DNA of 5,365 nucleotides, taken from positions 1 through 5,365 of the forward strand of contig JAUWTR010000153.1 in assembly GCA_030614645.1 (NCBI GenBank), given 5' to 3'. A model generated the notes under the pieces. The model did no database searches. It was not told the DNA's origin and saw only the letters and a program-made list of their open reading frames with translations. This stretch comes from Candidatus Aminicenantota bacterium (GTDB lineage Bacteria > Acidobacteriota > Aminicenantia > Aminicenantales > Aminicenantaceae). Of this stretch, positions 4,750 through 5,365 are shown piece after piece. Numbering within the stretch: position 1 is the stretch's first letter; the number at the start of each line of letters is the position of its first letter. The translations under genes were made by a program, and so were the position numbers.

Positions 4750-5365
4750 ATGAAACTTAACATCAAATTAATTTCTATCCTGGTTCTTCTTTTTGTGCTT
4801 ATATCACCATCATTAACTCAGCAAAGAGAAGCCCAGCCAATCGAGTTTTTAAAAATATCAGATAATCTCTATGAGATCCACGGAGGCAGCGGCGCCAACG
4901 GCGGCTTGTATATTGGTGATAATGGCGTACTTGTAATCGATGCTAAAATGAACAAAGAGTCCGTTGACCAGGTTCTTGCCGGGATTAAAAAAATTACTGA
5001 TAAACCAGTCAAATATCTTGTTAACACCCACAGTGACGGGGACCATGTTAATGGAAACAGGTTTTTCCCAGAAAGCGTTATCATTATCGCACATAAAAAC
5101 TGCCGGAAGGATTTTTTTCATACTCGAAGAGACGGTTCAGCTTCCACGTGGAGCAGCGCTGAATTAGCCCCATTTGTCCCATCTGTAACGTTTAAAGATA
5201 AAATGGACATTTTCCTGGGCACAAAAAAAGTCGAATTATGGTATTTCGGCAAAGGCCATACTACCGGAGATATTGTTGTTTACTTTCCTGAAGAAAAAAC
5301 CGCATTTCTTGGAGATCAGATCTTTATAGGCCGGGCTCAGCTTATCCACTCTTATAAAGGCGGAA
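4750..5365 (+). CDS. Secreted MBL-fold metallo-hydrolase, N-terminal 205 residues
   Basis: The gene starts at ATG 4750 (AAAGGAG at 4736-4742, seven bases away) and is open to the right edge. The visible 205 residues begin with a Sec signal (hydrophobic 7-19, cleavage somewhere near residues 23-29), so the enzyme is periplasmic. The metallo-beta-lactamase fold is plain: a start strand with GANGGLYIGDNGVLVIDAKM (48-67), metal motif THSDGDHVNGN (93-103), third metal His in GKGHTTGD (His170) and the bridging Asp in FLGDQ (Asp189). The usual HxHxDH reads His94-Ser-Asp96-Gly-Asp98-His99, so the second His of the zinc-1 site is Asp. Relatives are about 280-320 residues, so roughly 80-110 are missing. 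The family includes beta-lactamases, thioesterase-like and other hydrolases; the substrate is not readable from this part, and the Asp variant argues against a classical lactamase. It is divergent from the TIGR04076-like gene. Confidence 0.88.
   Translation, partial: MKLNIKLISILVLLFVLISPSLTQQREAQPIEFLKISDNLYEIHGGSGANGGLYIGDNGVLVIDAKMNKESVDQVLAGIKKITDKPVKYLVNTHSDGDHVNGNRFFPESVIIIAHKNCRKDFFHTRRDGSASTWSSAELAPFVPSVTFKDKMDIFLGTKKVELWYFGKGHTTGDIVVYFPEEKTAFLGDQIFIGRAQLIHSYKGG

Noticed and set aside
4858..5121. Minus-strand reading frames of 71 and 87 codons opposite the MBL gene.
   Set aside because: They are antisense to the unmistakable MBL coding sequence, and neither has a credible start region.
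1..5365. The idea that all the genes form one new system, such as a defence or secretion island.
   Set aside because: The genes lie in at least four transcription units with separate promoters and unrelated known roles, and none shows nuclease, transposase, toxin or sensing modules of a defence system. No repeats, attachment sites or mobile genes frame the window.

Overview
The window carries six protein-coding genes (four complete, one cut at each edge) and no RNA genes, insertion sequences or CRISPR arrays. It suggests a Gram-negative (diderm) bacterium of moderate-to-low GC. A TolC-type outer-membrane channel, a lipoprotein-type efflux adaptor, a Tat substrate and several Sec signal peptides all imply an outer membrane and a periplasm. 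The NHL-type beta-propeller with the lead-in 'DGVRLVHN' resembles secreted six-bladed propellers I associate with Candidatus Aminicenantes and related uncultured lineages. That placement is an inference and is not proven by the window.

Left block, minus strand (1-1676): a tripartite efflux operon reads right to left from a strong promoter at 1648-1676 (perfect TTGACA, 17-base spacer, extended TATTGT -10). A perfect AT-rich palindrome at 1623-1639 lies just downstream of the predicted start and looks like a repressor operator. First comes a 464-residue TolC-family protein. Five bases after its stop codon the lipoprotein membrane-fusion adaptor begins, with its ribosome-binding site inside the end of the tolC-like gene. 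The adaptor runs off the left edge, and the RND or ABC pump is expected beyond it.

Centre, plus strand (1745-4155): divergent from the efflux operon is a 361-residue AlkC-family DNA glycosylase. It has HEAT-like repeats, the conserved acidic/Trp residues and the extra C-terminal Ig-like domain. It is followed, from its own predicted promoter (2886-2914), by a secreted NHL beta-propeller of unknown ligand.

Right block (4196-5365): a Tat-exported TIGR04076-like small protein (minus strand) and a secreted MBL-fold hydrolase (plus strand, cut by the right edge) diverge from a 158-base AT-rich intergenic region. A CRP/FNR-like palindrome sits in its middle (4656-4669). The hydrolase has an Asp in place of the second His of the HxHxDH zinc motif.

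The genes do not form one evident pathway. Export, DNA alkylation repair and periplasmic proteins sit side by side as separate transcription units. I see no convincing new multi-gene system. The items most worth a second look are the efflux promoter/operator, the Tat-exported TIGR04076 protein and the divergent FNR-like site with the variant MBL enzyme.
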